Shown: positions 7,324-16,152 of the stretch, piece after piece
How positions within the stretch are numbered: the first letter of the stretch is position 1
Layout: each line of letters begins with the position of its first letter
Source: DATFUL01 sp041499035
Lineage (GTDB): Bacteria > Patescibacteriota > Microgenomatia > UBA8517
Direction: 5' to 3'
DNA: 50,534 nucleotides
NCBI GenBank assembly: GCA_041499035.1
Contig: JBGQJK010000005.1
Location: 1 to 50,534, forward strand
Notes under the pieces: generated by a model
What the model was told of the DNA's origin: nothing
The model's database searches: none
Seen by the model: only the letters and a program-made list of their open reading frames with translations
Translations under genes and position numbers: made by a program

Positions 7324-10300
7324 ATGACGTCAAAAACCAATCGCAAAAATTTCGGAAAGGAAGAAAAAAACTTACCTAAGATTGATTTATCCGAAGTTCA
7401 GAGAGAAAGCTGGCAATGGTTTTTAAGCGAAGGGATTGCGGAAGAACTCGTCGCAATTTCACCGATTGATGATTTTACGGGCAAGAACTGGCAACTGCGC
7501 TTAGGTGAGCACTCCTTAGGATCCCCAACAATCTCCCCCCGAATGGCCCAAGTTAAAGGAATCACTTACTCTCAGCCGGTAAAGATCAGAGCTACCCTTA
7601 TTAATAAAAGGACGGGTAAAGAAGTAACACAGGATGTTTTCCTTGGGGATATTCCCCAAATGACAACCCGGGGGACTTTTGTGGTTAACGGTATTGAACG
7701 CGCCGTTATTAACCAGATAGTCCGCTCCCCCGGAGCCTATTTTTCCGGGCAACTTGATGCCGCGAGTGGCCGCGTTCTTTATGCAGCTGAGGTTAGACCA
7801 CTTCACGGAAGCTGGTTGGAATTTGAAGTAACCAGGGGAGACCTACTCTATGCCAGAATCGATAGACGCAGAAAAGTTCTGGCCACAACACTCTTGAGGG
7901 CCATGGGAGTTGAAACCGATCAGGATATAACTCAGGCTTTCGCCGAGGCCGATAAAAATCCGGATCACAAATATATAGCTGCCACGCTTGCCAAAGATGC
8001 CACAAAAAGCCGGGAAGAAGCAATAATTGAAATTTACAGGAAAATGAGACCGGGGGAGCCTGCGGTTCTCGACAATGCGGAAACCCTTTTTGCCAGTCTT
8101 TTTACCGATGGTAGAAGGTATGACCTCGGAAAGGTTGGTAGATTTAAGATTAATAAAAGGCTCGGGCTTACACTTTCTAACGAAAAAAGTAATTGGGTAC
8201 TCACCAAGCAGGATGTAGTTGCTGCTTTAATCTACCTCATTGGTTTACAAAACGGGGTAGGTAAGCTTGATGATATTGACCACCTTGCAAACCGCAGACT
8301 TAGGCGTGTAGGGGAGCTGGTTGCTGTAAACGCCTTTAGAGTCGGGCTACTCCGTCTTGAGCGCAGCGTCAAGGAGAAAATGAGTTTAATTTCACCGGAC
8401 GACAGACCGCTTCCCGCAAACCTGATTAACGCCAGGCCTTTGATAGCATCGCTCAATGAGTTCTTCCGTAGCAATCAACTCTCTACAATTCTTGACGATA
8501 CCAATCCTTTAAGCGAAGTTGACAACTTGCGTCGTGTTTCTGTCCTTGGAACGGGTGGAATAAACAGGGAACGTGCCAGCTTCTCCATCCGCGATGTTAA
8601 TGCTTCGCAATATTCAAGGCTTGACCCGGTAAGAAGTCCGGAGGGACCGAACATCGGACTTGTGACCTATTTGGCACTTTATGCCAAAGTTGATGAGTTT
8701 GGATTTATTGAAGCGCCATATAGGAAAGTTGAAAAAGTCGGTAAAAAAGTCCGTGTTACTGATGAAGTAGTTTATTTAACCGCAGACGACGAGGAAGACA
8801 GATATATTACTCATTCCGGCGTAACAATTGACAGTGCGGGCTATATTACCGACAAGCGCGTGCCTCTTAGGTATATGGGTAAGTTCATTGAAGGTGCGTC
8901 TGAGCTGGTTGAATACATAGATGTGACTCCCAGACAAGTGATCGGGGCGTCGGCTTCGCTTATTCCGTTTTTGGGCAATGATGAAGGAAACAGGGCCCTG
9001 ATGGGAAGCAATATGCAATGTCAGGCGGTTCCTCTAGTCAACCCCGAGAGTCCTGTTGTCGGAACCGGGATGGAATCAACAATCTCCGAAGGCATGAAAC
9101 GGGTAATCAGAGCCAGGCACGCTGGAGTGGTTGAGTTTATAGACAGCGAAAAAGTCATTGTTAAACTCGATAAAAAGGCCCAGGAGTCAGATAACGAAAT
9201 TGTGGAAGATGTTGAGCTTACGGACGGTGGAAAGAAAGAAGTTTATTTACTTAGTAAATTTAAGCGTACAGCTCATTCAACCTGCTATAACCAGGTAGCC
9301 AGAGCAATGCCAGGGCAAAAAGTTGCAGCCGGAGATCTTTTGGTGGACGGTCCTGCCAGCCAGGATGGGGAACTCGGACTTGGGCGTAATATGGTTGTGG
9401 CCTACGCCAACTATGGGGGCTATGGATTTGAGGATGCGATTTTGGTTTCAGATAGACTAGTCAAAGAAGACCTTTTAACCTCAATTCATATTGAGGAGTA
9501 CGAAGCGGAAGTGGTTGATACTAAACTTGGCCCGGAAGAAATAACAAACGATATTCCGAACGTCAGCGAAGCGGAACTTGCAAATCTTGCCGGAGACGGA
9601 ATAGTCATGATCGGCGCCGAAGTCGGGCCGAACGACATTCTGGTTGGTAAGATTGCCCCGAAAGGTGAAACCGAACTTACTTCAGAGGAAAGACTGCTCC
9701 GGGCAATATTTGGTGAAAAGGCCCGGGAAGTACGTGATACTTCCCTCAGGGTTCCGCACGGTGAGCGTGGAATTGTTGTCGACGTTCAGATACTTGACAG
9801 GGACAAAGGTGATGAGCTTGGTCCGGGAGTAATTAAGAAAGTAATTGTTAGGGTTGCACAGATCAGAAAGATTACCGTCGGAGACAAAATCGCAGGGCGT
9901 CATGGCAATAAAGGAGTTGTAGCCAAGATTATGTCGGCTTCCGACATGCCTTTTATGGCCGATGGAACTCCGGTTGATGTTGTCATCTCCCCTCTCTCGG
10001 TCATTTCGCGTATGAACTTGGGGCAGCTGATGGAAACCCACCTTGGCTGGGCGCTTAGTAAAAAAGGTGAAAAAGGAGCACTCCCTGTTTTTGACAGAAT
10101 TGATGCCGATGTAATTGCAGACCAGCTAAAAGAAGCAGGCTTGCCCGTGAACGGAAAAACAAGACTATATGACGGCAAAACCGGGGAAGCGTTCAAAGAA
10201 GATACGGTAGTAGGTGTTAGCTATATTCTCAAGTTGACCCATATGGTTGAGGATAAGACTCATGCCCGATCAACCGGTCCGTACTCGCTCGTTACCCAAC

Positions 10301-10692
10301 AGCCCCTTGGCGGGAAAGCCCAAATGGGAGGCCAACGTTTAGGGGAAATGGAAGTCTGGGCGCTTGAGGCCCATAGAGCCAGCCACACCCTACAGGAAAT
10401 GCTTACAATTAAGTCCGACGACGTACTGGGCAGGGCCAAGGCATTTGAAGCTATTGTTAAAGGCGTCGAAATTCCCGAGTCAACCATTCCCGAATCGTTC
10501 AAAGTTTTGGTACGTGAACTAAATTCCCTAGGACTCTCAATCGAACCCAGGGGGGCAACTATTGCTAAAGTTGACGAATCGGGAGACGCGGAAGGGCTTG
10601 AGTTGGCCAAGGCAGCAGGAGCAGAAGTTATTGCAACCGACGAACTTTTGAAAGTCACAGGACCGATGGAGGTTGAGGAGGCGAGAGTTTAA
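7324..10692 (+). CDS. rpoB: RNA polymerase beta subunit
   Basis: Forms the catalytic core of RNA polymerase with beta'. At 1122 residues it is shorter than E. coli RpoB (1342), lacking lineage-specific inserts. Universal motifs are present: GGTFVVNG-type region (TRGTFVVNGIERAVI), SPEGPNIGLVTYLA, the GDKIAGRHGNKGVV catalytic lysine region and the C-terminal GGQRLGEMEVWALEAHRA clamp motif. In the rifampicin pocket (NQLSTILDDTNPLSE, then VDNLRRVSVLG), E. coli positions Gln513 and His526 are Thr and Asn. Translation ends 4 bases before the rpoC ATG. Confidence 0.97.
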   Translation: MTSKTNRKNFGKEEKNLPKIDLSEVQRESWQWFLSEGIAEELVAISPIDDFTGKNWQLRLGEHSLGSPTISPRMAQVKGITYSQPVKIRATLINKRTGKEVTQDVFLGDIPQMTTRGTFVVNGIERAVINQIVRSPGAYFSGQLDAASGRVLYAAEVRPLHGSWLEFEVTRGDLLYARIDRRRKVLATTLLRAMGVETDQDITQAFAEADKNPDHKYIAATLAKDATKSREEAIIEIYRKMRPGEPAVLDNAETLFASLFTDGRRYDLGKVGRFKINKRLGLTLSNEKSNWVLTKQDVVAALIYLIGLQNGVGKLDDIDHLANRRLRRVGELVAVNAFRVGLLRLERSVKEKMSLISPDDRPLPANLINARPLIASLNEFFRSNQLSTILDDTNPLSEVDNLRRVSVLGTGGINRERASFSIRDVNASQYSRLDPVRSPEGPNIGLVTYLALYAKVDEFGFIEAPYRKVEKVGKKVRVTDEVVYLTADDEEDRYITHSGVTIDSAGYITDKRVPLRYMGKFIEGASELVEYIDVTPRQVIGASASLIPFLGNDEGNRALMGSNMQCQAVPLVNPESPVVGTGMESTISEGMKRVIRARHAGVVEFIDSEKVIVKLDKKAQESDNEIVEDVELTDGGKKEVYLLSKFKRTAHSTCYNQVARAMPGQKVAAGDLLVDGPASQDGELGLGRNMVVAYANYGGYGFEDAILVSDRLVKEDLLTSIHIEEYEAEVVDTKLGPEEITNDIPNVSEAELANLAGDGIVMIGAEVGPNDILVGKIAPKGETELTSEERLLRAIFGEKAREVRDTSLRVPHGERGIVVDVQILDRDKGDELGPGVIKKVIVRVAQIRKITVGDKIAGRHGNKGVVAKIMSASDMPFMADGTPVDVVISPLSVISRMNLGQLMETHLGWALSKKGEKGALPVFDRIDADVIADQLKEAGLPVNGKTRLYDGKTGEAFKEDTVVGVSYILKLTHMVEDKTHARSTGPYSLVTQQPLGGKAQMGGQRLGEMEVWALEAHRASHTLQEMLTIKSDDVLGRAKAFEAIVKGVEIPESTIPESFKVLVRELNSLGLSIEPRGATIAKVDESGDAEGLELAKAAGAEVIATDELLKVTGPMEVEEARV

Positions 10693-10696
10693 TAAT

Positions 10697-13600
10697 ATGG
10701 ACGCACTTGTATCAAACGATCTTAAGAACTTAGTGGACTTTACCTCCCTAATGGTTAAGTTTGCATCCCCCGATGAAATCAGGGCTTGGAGCAGAGGAGA
10801 AGTTACCAAGCCGGAAACAATCAATTATAGAACCCTAAAACCCGAAAAAGACGGCCTTTTTGACGAAAGAATTTTTGGCCCAACCAAGGACTGGGAATGC
10901 TACTGCGGAAAATATAAGAGAATCAGATATAAAGGTGTTATCTGCGACAAATGCGGAGTTGAAGTTACTCAAAGCAGGGTCAGGCGTGAGAGAATGGGGC
11001 ATATCACGCTGGCAAGCCCTACCGCTCACGTCTGGTTCTTTAAAGGCGCCCCGTCAAAAATCTCACTTCTACTCGGCGTTGCCCCGAGGGGAATTGAACA
11101 GGTCGTTTATTTTGCAAGATATCTGGTAACGGAAGTTGATGAAGAGAAAAGAAAAGGGGCAGTCGCAAACATTGAAAAAGCAAAAGTTGCAAGAATTGCC
11201 GAAATCTCGGAAGAATTTAAAGGTAGACGCGACGCCCTTAAAATCGAGGAAAAGGAAGCAAAAGAAAAGATCGGGAGTAAAATCAAAGACAAAGAACAAG
11301 CCTCACTGGCCATTTCCGAGATTGAGCTTAATCTTAGGAAAAAAGAGGCCGCAATTAACGAGGAAGAAAAAAGCACAGATACAAAAACCGAGCAGCTTTT
11401 TGACAATTTGACGTCAGTAGTAAAAAGCCTGAAGCCACTTAGCATCCTAAGCGAGGAAGAATATGATGAAATCAACGAGCATGAGGCAACTGACTTCTTT
11501 ACGGCAAAAATGGGAGCCGATGCAATTCTCTCTGCAATAGAAAAAGTAAATTTGGAAGAACTCGCTGTCTCAGTTCGTGCAGAAATTGTCGGCATCAAAG
11601 GCGGCAGTTCAAAATATGTTAAGTTGGTTAAAAGATTAAAACTTATCGATGGTCTTAAACGTGCCAAGATAAACCCAAGCTGGATGGTTCTTAAAGTTTT
11701 GCCGGTTCTTCCCCCGGACCTTCGCCCCATGGTGCAGCTTTCCGGCGGCCGGTTTGCTACAAGTGACCTAAACGATCTTTACAGGCGTGTTATCAACAGA
11801 AATAACCGTCTAAAACATCTAATTGGCCTTGGAGCCCCGGAAATTATTCTAAGGAACGAAAAAAGAATGCTTCAGGAGGCGGTGGACTCTCTAATTGACG
11901 CAAGTCAAAGGAAGGCTACCAGAAAATCGCGTGGCAGGCAGCCCCTCCGCTCTCTAAGCGACATGCTTCGCGGCAAACAGGGCAGGTTTAGGCAGAATTT
12001 ACTCGGTAAGCGCGTGGATTATTCGGGCAGAAGCGTTATTATCGTCGGTCCTGAACTTAAACTTTCCCAGTGCGGACTTCCGAAAGACATGGCGCTTGAA
12101 ATGTTTAAGCCATTCGTTCTTAGAGAAATGATAACGAGGGGAATTGCCCCCAACGTTAAAAGTGCCAAAAACATGCTTGATAGGAGGCCCCCCGAGGTCT
12201 TTGACATCTTGGAAGAAATTACTAAGGATCATCCGGTACTACTTAACCGCGCTCCTACCCTGCACAAGCTTTCGATTCAGGCTTTCTATCCGATACTCAT
12301 TGAAGGCAGCGCGATTAGAATTCATCCTGCGGTCTGTGCTGGGTTCAATGCCGACTTTGACGGAGACCAGATGGCAGTTCACGTTCCGCTTTCCAGTAAA
12401 GCCATTGAAGAAGCAAAAACTTTGATGCTTCCGGAAAACAACTTGCTTAAGCCCGCCGATGGAAGTCCGGTTGCCACCCCTTCCAGCAAGGAAATCGCAC
12501 TCGGCGCTTACTATTTAACCAGTGATGACACCAGGCTTCCAGTTTATCCGACAATTTTTTCCGATCGCGACGAAGCAGTTTTTGCCAACCAGGCGGGGAA
12601 GCTCGAAATCAGGCAAAAAATTAAAGTCAAAATAGGTAAAGAAATTGTCGAGACGACAGTTGGCCGCATTCTTTTTAACGAAGTCCTGCCGGAAAACTTT
12701 GATTATGTAAACGAGGCTTCAACTTCATCCGTCATTAAGGCATTGTTTGTTAAAGCTTACTCAACTGTTTCCAAAGAGCGTGTAGTGCAAATGGTTGACG
12801 ATATTAAAGACCTCGGATTTTACGGAGGCACAATTTCCGGAATTTCATTCGGCATTTTTGATGCCAAAGTTTACCCTGGTAAAGCAAAAGTCTTAGCCGA
12901 GGCGGATGCAAAAGTGGCCGAAATTGAGGACAATTTCAATCAGGGACTAATCACCGCGGAAGAAAAAAGGAGACTTACTCAGGAAGTCTGGATTGAAGTT
13001 TCGGAAGACCTCGCCGATAAAACCTGGGAACTCTTGGAACCCACCAACCCGATTAGGGTAGTTATTGATGCCAAAGTTGGCCGCGCTTCAAGGGATCAGG
13101 TTAAACAGCTCGCCGCTATCCGCGGCCTGGTAGTCGATCCGCTTGGTAAAATCGTTGATCTGCCTATTAAATCCAACTTTAGGGAGGGCTTGTCCGTTTT
13201 TGAATATGTAACTAGTAGTCGTGGCTCCAGGAAAGGTCTAACCGATACCGCTATTAAAACCGCCGATGCGGGTTACCTTACCCGACGTCTGGTTGATGTT
13301 GCCCACGATGTTCTGATCCGCGAAGAAGATTGCGGAACGTTAGAAGGCTATACGGTTAAGAAAGAAGTCAGGTCGAACGTATTTGCAGCCAGACTTTTTG
13401 GCAGATTTACGGTCAAGGATATTGTTGATAAAGATGGGAAGACAGTTATTGTTCCTGCAGGAGAAATAATCGACGAGGTTCAGGCTAAGAAAATTGATGA
13501 AGCCGGTGTAACGGAAGTAGTAATCCGCTCTCCCCTTACCTGCGAAGCCAGATATGGCATGTGTATGAAGTGTTACGGTTGGGACTTGGGAACCAAGAAG

Positions 13601-14425
13601 ATGGTCGAAATAGGTATGCCGGTCGGGGTAGTTGCCGCTCAATCCGTAGGGGAACCGGGAACTCAGCTTACCCTCAAGACCAAGCATGCCGCGGGAGCAG
13701 TGGGCGTGGTCGACGTTACACAAGGACTTCCCCGTGTAGAGGAGTTGGTTGAGGCCAGAATTCCTAAAGTAGTCTCCGCTCTATCCGAAATTGCGGGCAA
13801 AGTTAAAGTTGCGGAGAGCGAGCAGGGTTGGAAGGTTACCGTTGTCGCCAAGGGTACGCCTAAAGAAGAAAAAGAATATATTCTTCCACGCGCGCTGGAA
13901 CTTAATGTCGAAAACGGCCAGCTTGTAGACGCGGGAACAGCTTTAGCCAAGGGCCCCTTGGACATTAAAGATATTCTTTCAATCAAGGGCCTTCGTGCCG
14001 CGCAGGAATATCTGGTCCACGAAATTCAAAAAGTTTATGAATCACAGGGAATTCCGATAAACGATAAGCACTTTGAAGTTATTGTCAGGAAGATGAGCGA
14101 TGAAGTCAGAATCGTCACAACCGGGGACACGCCTTTCCTCCCGGGCGAGCTTACGAGTAAGGCCAGTTTTGAGGAAGAAAACGAAAAAGTTTTGGCCGCC
14201 GGTGGGGAACCCGCCAGCGCTCAGCAAGTGCTACTTGGAATTACCAGGCGTGCGCTTTACACCGACAGCTGGCTTTCGGCAGCGTCATTTGAGCAGACAA
14301 CAGATGTTCTTACCGAGGCTTCGCTTTTGGGCCGCGAGGATAAGCTGATGGGACTCAAAGAAAATGTTATTATAGGACGTTTGATTCCGGTTTCGCCGGA
14401 AAGGGCAATGTTACCCAATAATTAA
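10697..14425 (+). CDS. rpoC: RNA polymerase beta' subunit
   Basis: Carries the active-site magnesium ligands in NADFDGDQMAVHVPLS. The N-terminal zinc finger is CYCGKYKRIRYKGVICDKCG; a second zinc site includes DCGT and CEARYGMCMKC. The bridge/trigger region GEPGTQLTLKTKHAAG differs slightly from the common TMRTFH form. A charged, predicted coiled-coil insertion of about 100 residues (roughly residues 150-245) separates the zinc finger region from the clamp (LSEEEYDEINE). The ATG at 10697 is preferred over an in-frame TTG at 10673 that overlaps rpoB. The protein has 1242 residues and rpsL follows after 1 base. Confidence 0.97.
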   Translation: MDALVSNDLKNLVDFTSLMVKFASPDEIRAWSRGEVTKPETINYRTLKPEKDGLFDERIFGPTKDWECYCGKYKRIRYKGVICDKCGVEVTQSRVRRERMGHITLASPTAHVWFFKGAPSKISLLLGVAPRGIEQVVYFARYLVTEVDEEKRKGAVANIEKAKVARIAEISEEFKGRRDALKIEEKEAKEKIGSKIKDKEQASLAISEIELNLRKKEAAINEEEKSTDTKTEQLFDNLTSVVKSLKPLSILSEEEYDEINEHEATDFFTAKMGADAILSAIEKVNLEELAVSVRAEIVGIKGGSSKYVKLVKRLKLIDGLKRAKINPSWMVLKVLPVLPPDLRPMVQLSGGRFATSDLNDLYRRVINRNNRLKHLIGLGAPEIILRNEKRMLQEAVDSLIDASQRKATRKSRGRQPLRSLSDMLRGKQGRFRQNLLGKRVDYSGRSVIIVGPELKLSQCGLPKDMALEMFKPFVLREMITRGIAPNVKSAKNMLDRRPPEVFDILEEITKDHPVLLNRAPTLHKLSIQAFYPILIEGSAIRIHPAVCAGFNADFDGDQMAVHVPLSSKAIEEAKTLMLPENNLLKPADGSPVATPSSKEIALGAYYLTSDDTRLPVYPTIFSDRDEAVFANQAGKLEIRQKIKVKIGKEIVETTVGRILFNEVLPENFDYVNEASTSSVIKALFVKAYSTVSKERVVQMVDDIKDLGFYGGTISGISFGIFDAKVYPGKAKVLAEADAKVAEIEDNFNQGLITAEEKRRLTQEVWIEVSEDLADKTWELLEPTNPIRVVIDAKVGRASRDQVKQLAAIRGLVVDPLGKIVDLPIKSNFREGLSVFEYVTSSRGSRKGLTDTAIKTADAGYLTRRLVDVAHDVLIREEDCGTLEGYTVKKEVRSNVFAARLFGRFTVKDIVDKDGKTVIVPAGEIIDEVQAKKIDEAGVTEVVIRSPLTCEARYGMCMKCYGWDLGTKKMVEIGMPVGVVAAQSVGEPGTQLTLKTKHAAGAVGVVDVTQGLPRVEELVEARIPKVVSALSEIAGKVKVAESEQGWKVTVVAKGTPKEEKEYILPRALELNVENGQLVDAGTALAKGPLDIKDILSIKGLRAAQEYLVHEIQKVYESQGIPINDKHFEVIVRKMSDEVRIVTTGDTPFLPGELTSKASFEEENEKVLAAGGEPASAQQVLLGITRRALYTDSWLSAASFEQTTDVLTEASLLGREDKLMGLKENVIIGRLIPVSPERAMLPNN

Positions 14426-14426
14426 T

Positions 14427-14864
14427 ATGCCGACAATTAATCAACTCGTTAGAATTGGTAGAAAAAGAGGGGTTAAAAAGATGAAAACCACCTCTCTCAA
14501 ACGCTGGTTTAATGCCAAGGACAGAGTTTTTAAAGATACGCCGTCTGCTTTCAAGCGCGGAGTTGTCCTGGCAGTCAAAACCATGACCCCAAGGAAACCA
14601 AATTCGGCTTTGCGTAAAGTAGCCAGAGTGCGCCTTTCCAATAAACAGGAAATTACAGCTTATATTCCCGGTGAAGGGCACGAACTTGCCGAGCATTCAA
14701 TCGTTTTGGTCAGAGGAGGCCGTGTTAAGGATTTGGGAGGAGTAAAATACCATATCGTTCGCGGTAAATTTGATACAACCGGAGTTTCCGGGCGCCAAAA
14801 CAGTAGAAGTAAATACGGAGCAAAGAAAAGCGCAATGGCCAAATCTGCTGCAAAGCCAGCCTAA
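14427..14864 (+). CDS. rpsL: Ribosomal protein S12
   Basis: Decoding-centre protein of the small subunit. The core motif KPNSALRKVARVRL and GGRVKDLGGVKYHI are clear. Compared with the usual protein it has about 13 extra residues in the N-terminal arm (the WFNAKDRVFKDTP region). Arg replaces Lys at E. coli position 42 (TPRKPNS) and Gly replaces Pro at position 90 (KDLGG). A short Lys/Ala tail is added. It follows rpoC after one base. Confidence 0.96.
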   Translation: MPTINQLVRIGRKRGVKKMKTTSLKRWFNAKDRVFKDTPSAFKRGVVLAVKTMTPRKPNSALRKVARVRLSNKQEITAYIPGEGHELAEHSIVLVRGGRVKDLGGVKYHIVRGKFDTTGVSGRQNSRSKYGAKKSAMAKSAAKPA

Positions 14865-14901
14865 TTATAAATTTATAATTATTAATTAATAATTAAATTG
14901 T

Positions 14902-15381
14902 ATGGCACGAAAAGGACAAGTTAAATCAAGAAAAATAGAAGTAGACCCGATTTACGGGAGTGCCATTCTGACAAAATTGATCAACAGGAGTATGAAGGAC
15001 GGCAAAAAATCTGTTGTCAGGAAGCAGGTTTACGCGGCTCTTGAAATAATTAAAACAAAGTCCGGCGAAGATCCGATCAAAATCCTGGATCAGGCCATGG
15101 AAAATATTAAGCCGAATATGGAAGTTAGGCCGAGGCGTGTTGGCGGCGCGGCTTATCAAGTTCCGCAGCAAGTCCGTGGCCCCAGGCGCGAGTCATTGGG
15201 TATCAGGTGGCTGGTTGGTGCAGCAAACTCAAAATCAAACACGGAATTTCATACTTTTGGCGAAAAATTAGCGGCAGAAATTATGGATGCTGCCAAAGGC
15301 GAGGGAGTTTCCGTCAAGAAAAGACAGGAAGTTGAGCGTGTAGCAGAAGCAAACAAAGCCTTCGCTCACTTCAGGTGGTAA
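14902..15381 (+). CDS. rpsG: Ribosomal protein S7
   Basis: Primary 16S 3'-domain binder, next to the exit site. 159 residues with SRKIEVDPIYGS, the mid-protein RPRRVGGAAYQVP and RWLVGAAN, all typical of S7. The 37-base gap after rpsL is almost entirely A/T and shows no Shine-Dalgarno sequence. It is co-directional with rpsL, as in the classical str operon. Confidence 0.97.
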   Translation: MARKGQVKSRKIEVDPIYGSAILTKLINRSMKDGKKSVVRKQVYAALEIIKTKSGEDPIKILDQAMENIKPNMEVRPRRVGGAAYQVPQQVRGPRRESLGIRWLVGAANSKSNTEFHTFGEKLAAEIMDAAKGEGVSVKKRQEVERVAEANKAFAHFRW

Positions 15382-15390
15382 TTTAATCTA

Positions 15391-15696
15391 ATGGGACTAA
15401 GAAGATTTCTTCGAAGACGGACGGATAGAGAGTTAAACATAGCTAACTCTATTGGGACTGGAAACCAATCTAGGATTGAACTTAATTTGAGGTATGGGCG
15501 TGAAGTAAGTGTACAAGAATTTCAGGAAGCTTCAGAAACAATGGTAGTAGCAACCGTTGCCCGAGCTGTTGCAAGGGAAAGAACAGGGTCTTCCGATGGA
15601 CATTACGATTTGACGGATGACATGCGAGTTGCACCCAAAAAAGAATGGAGACTTTTTGGCAGATGGATTGTAGGTAAAAGAGGGGTTGAGAGGTAG
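15391..15696 (+). CDS. Unknown small basic protein between rpsG and fusA
   Basis: 101 residues with a strongly basic N-terminus (GLRRFLRRRTDREL) and basic C-terminus (WIVGKRGVER). No known domain is recognised and no membrane segment is visible. It starts 9 bases after rpsG and ends 4 bases before the next small gene, so both are probably expressed with the ribosomal genes. The position suggests a link to translation, but this is guilt by association only. Confidence 0.6.
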   Translation: MGLRRFLRRRTDRELNIANSIGTGNQSRIELNLRYGREVSVQEFQEASETMVVATVARAVARERTGSSDGHYDLTDDMRVAPKKEWRLFGRWIVGKRGVER

Positions 15697-15700
15697 TTTT

Positions 15701-16021
15701 ATGCGTAAAAACCGCGAAGATGATCCCTTGGTAGCAAAGTACAAGGAAATGGTTTCGCACGAGGCCATGAAAATCACCATGGAGAATCTTCGCTTTCCGG
15801 AGCTAACGTCGCGTAAGAAAATAGCAACTTTCTTAACTGCTCTATACAGCGGTTCTGACAATAACGACAGTTTCGAAAGACTTGTAGAAATTACCCACCT
15901 TACCCCAGCACAAACCAGATCGGCTTTAGCCGTAATACGAGAAGCATTACATGCAGGTGACTGGCGGGGTATTGACATAGGTCGTCGAAAGATTAGTGGT
16001 GAAGACTTTCATAAGAGGTAA
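15701..16021 (+). CDS. Unknown small protein with possible helix-turn-helix
   Basis: 106 residues, charged and predicted mostly helical. The C-terminal half, LTPAQTRSALAVIREALHAG, could form a helix-turn-helix, but the match to any family is weak. The ATG at 15701 is preferred to an in-frame TTG at 15686 that overlaps the previous gene. It is the last gene before the fusA promoter. Confidence 0.6.
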   Translation: MRKNREDDPLVAKYKEMVSHEAMKITMENLRFPELTSRKKIATFLTALYSGSDNNDSFERLVEITHLTPAQTRSALAVIREALHAGDWRGIDIGRRKISGEDFHKR

Positions 16022-16048
16022 TCGCTTGCAGGTCGGGCAAGTCTTGGA

Positions 16049-16077
16049 TTGAATTGTCTCCTTACTCCTGTTAAAAT
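16049..16077 (+). promoter_or_regulatory. Promoter upstream of fusA
   Basis: TTGAAT (16049-16054) and TAAAAT (16072-16077) have a 17-base spacer, and TGT precedes the -10 (extended type). The predicted start is near 16084. Confidence 0.6.
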
Positions 16078-16085
16078 CACTCTTG

Positions 16086-16111
16086 CTTCCGTGAGGAAGT
16101 TTGTTTTTTGT
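16086..16111 (+). terminator. Hairpin plus T-run before fusA
   Basis: CTTCC (16086-16090) pairs with GGAAG (16095-16099) around GTGA, followed by TTTGTTTTTTG. It looks like an intrinsic terminator for transcripts coming from the rpsG side. Because it lies right after the promoter at 16049-16077, it might instead form a 5'-end hairpin on the fusA mRNA. Confidence 0.5.
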
Positions 16112-16152
16112 TCTCCTAGTATCTAATATCTAGTTACTAGTATCTAACTCGT

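Noticed and set aside
11107..11730. 207-codon minus-strand reading frame inside rpoC
   Set aside because: Antisense of the charged coiled-coil insertion; composition is Ser/Phe-rich as expected for a shadow frame.
14865..14901. AT-only stretch between rpsL and rpsG as a possible promoter
   Set aside because: Contains TATAAT-like strings but no -35 and the genes are normally co-transcribed; low complexity explains it.
16114..16151. Repeated TAGTATCTAA-type sequence before fusA
   Set aside because: Short AT-rich direct repeats with partial symmetry; too simple to call an operator or element without more copies.
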